The notes under the pieces were generated by a model, which was not told where the DNA came from, made no database searches, and worked only from the letters and a program-made list of their open reading frames with translations. Below, in pieces: positions 5,135 to 5,164 of a stretch of DNA of 5,164 bases. Within the stretch, counting starts at the first letter, position 1, and each line of letters opens with the position of its first letter. The stretch spans positions 1 through 5,164 of the forward strand of contig JAQVAJ010000136.1 in NCBI GenBank assembly GCA_028690885.1. The letters are read 5' to 3'. This stretch comes from Clostridia bacterium (GTDB lineage: Bacteria > Bacillota > Clostridia > DUPQ01). A program made the position numbers and the translations under genes.

Positions 5135-5164
5135 ATCACACCTCTTCTTAGTATTGTCTGTTTA

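Noticed and set aside
5147..5164. Promoter of the DivIVA-domain gene at the right edge
   Set aside because: Only 18 bases remain before the window ends; no recognisable -10 with a matching -35 can be assessed.

Overview
The window is AT-rich, tightly packed bacterial DNA. Strong Shine-Dalgarno sequences, a DivIVA-domain protein, a PepT tripeptidase and an Lrp/AsnC-aminotransferase pair point to a low-GC Gram-positive (Bacillota), probably an anaerobe of the Clostridia. That placement is inferred from gene content and protein style; no rRNA gene or other decisive marker is present. There is no tRNA, CRISPR array, insertion sequence or prophage, and no clear sign of recent transfer.

Layout: a short DtxR/MntR-family metal regulator (41-430, minus) and pepT (659-1882, plus) are divergently transcribed from a 228-base intergenic region. 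That region holds a promoter for each gene and, over the regulator's own -10 box, a sequence that looks strikingly like a DtxR/IdeR iron box. pepT runs convergently into prfB, and the two reading frames overlap by 11 bases at their 3' ends. The rest of the window is one minus-strand run, in transcription order: a DivIVA-domain gene (5134-4691), an intrinsic-terminator-like hairpin (4669-4644), an Lrp/AsnC regulator (4623-4147), a class I/II aminotransferase (4150-2981) and prfB, release factor 2 (2984-1872). The last three genes are joined by two 4-base start/stop overlaps, GTGA and ATGA, so they are almost certainly one translationally coupled unit. Another minus-strand promoter at the left edge (3-32) reads out of the window.

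How the genes may work together: the Lrp-type protein probably controls the adjoining aminotransferase in response to an amino acid, as recalled for the alaR-alaT (yugG-yugH) pair of Bacillus subtilis. PepT supplies free amino acids from tripeptides. RF2 is carried at the end of the amino-acid operon. The regulator on the left probably senses a divalent metal and represses itself.

No wholly new system is evident; the gene families are familiar. The points worth a second look are regulatory: (1) the iron-box-like operator in front of a regulator whose metal-ligand set differs from both DtxR and MntR; (2) a release factor 2 gene without the classical programmed frameshift, which keeps the Leu25-Asp26 pair at the place where the frameshift normally occurs; and (3) the fact that the only two UGA stops among these genes, which are RF2-specific, are the ones that couple lrp to the aminotransferase and the aminotransferase to prfB.
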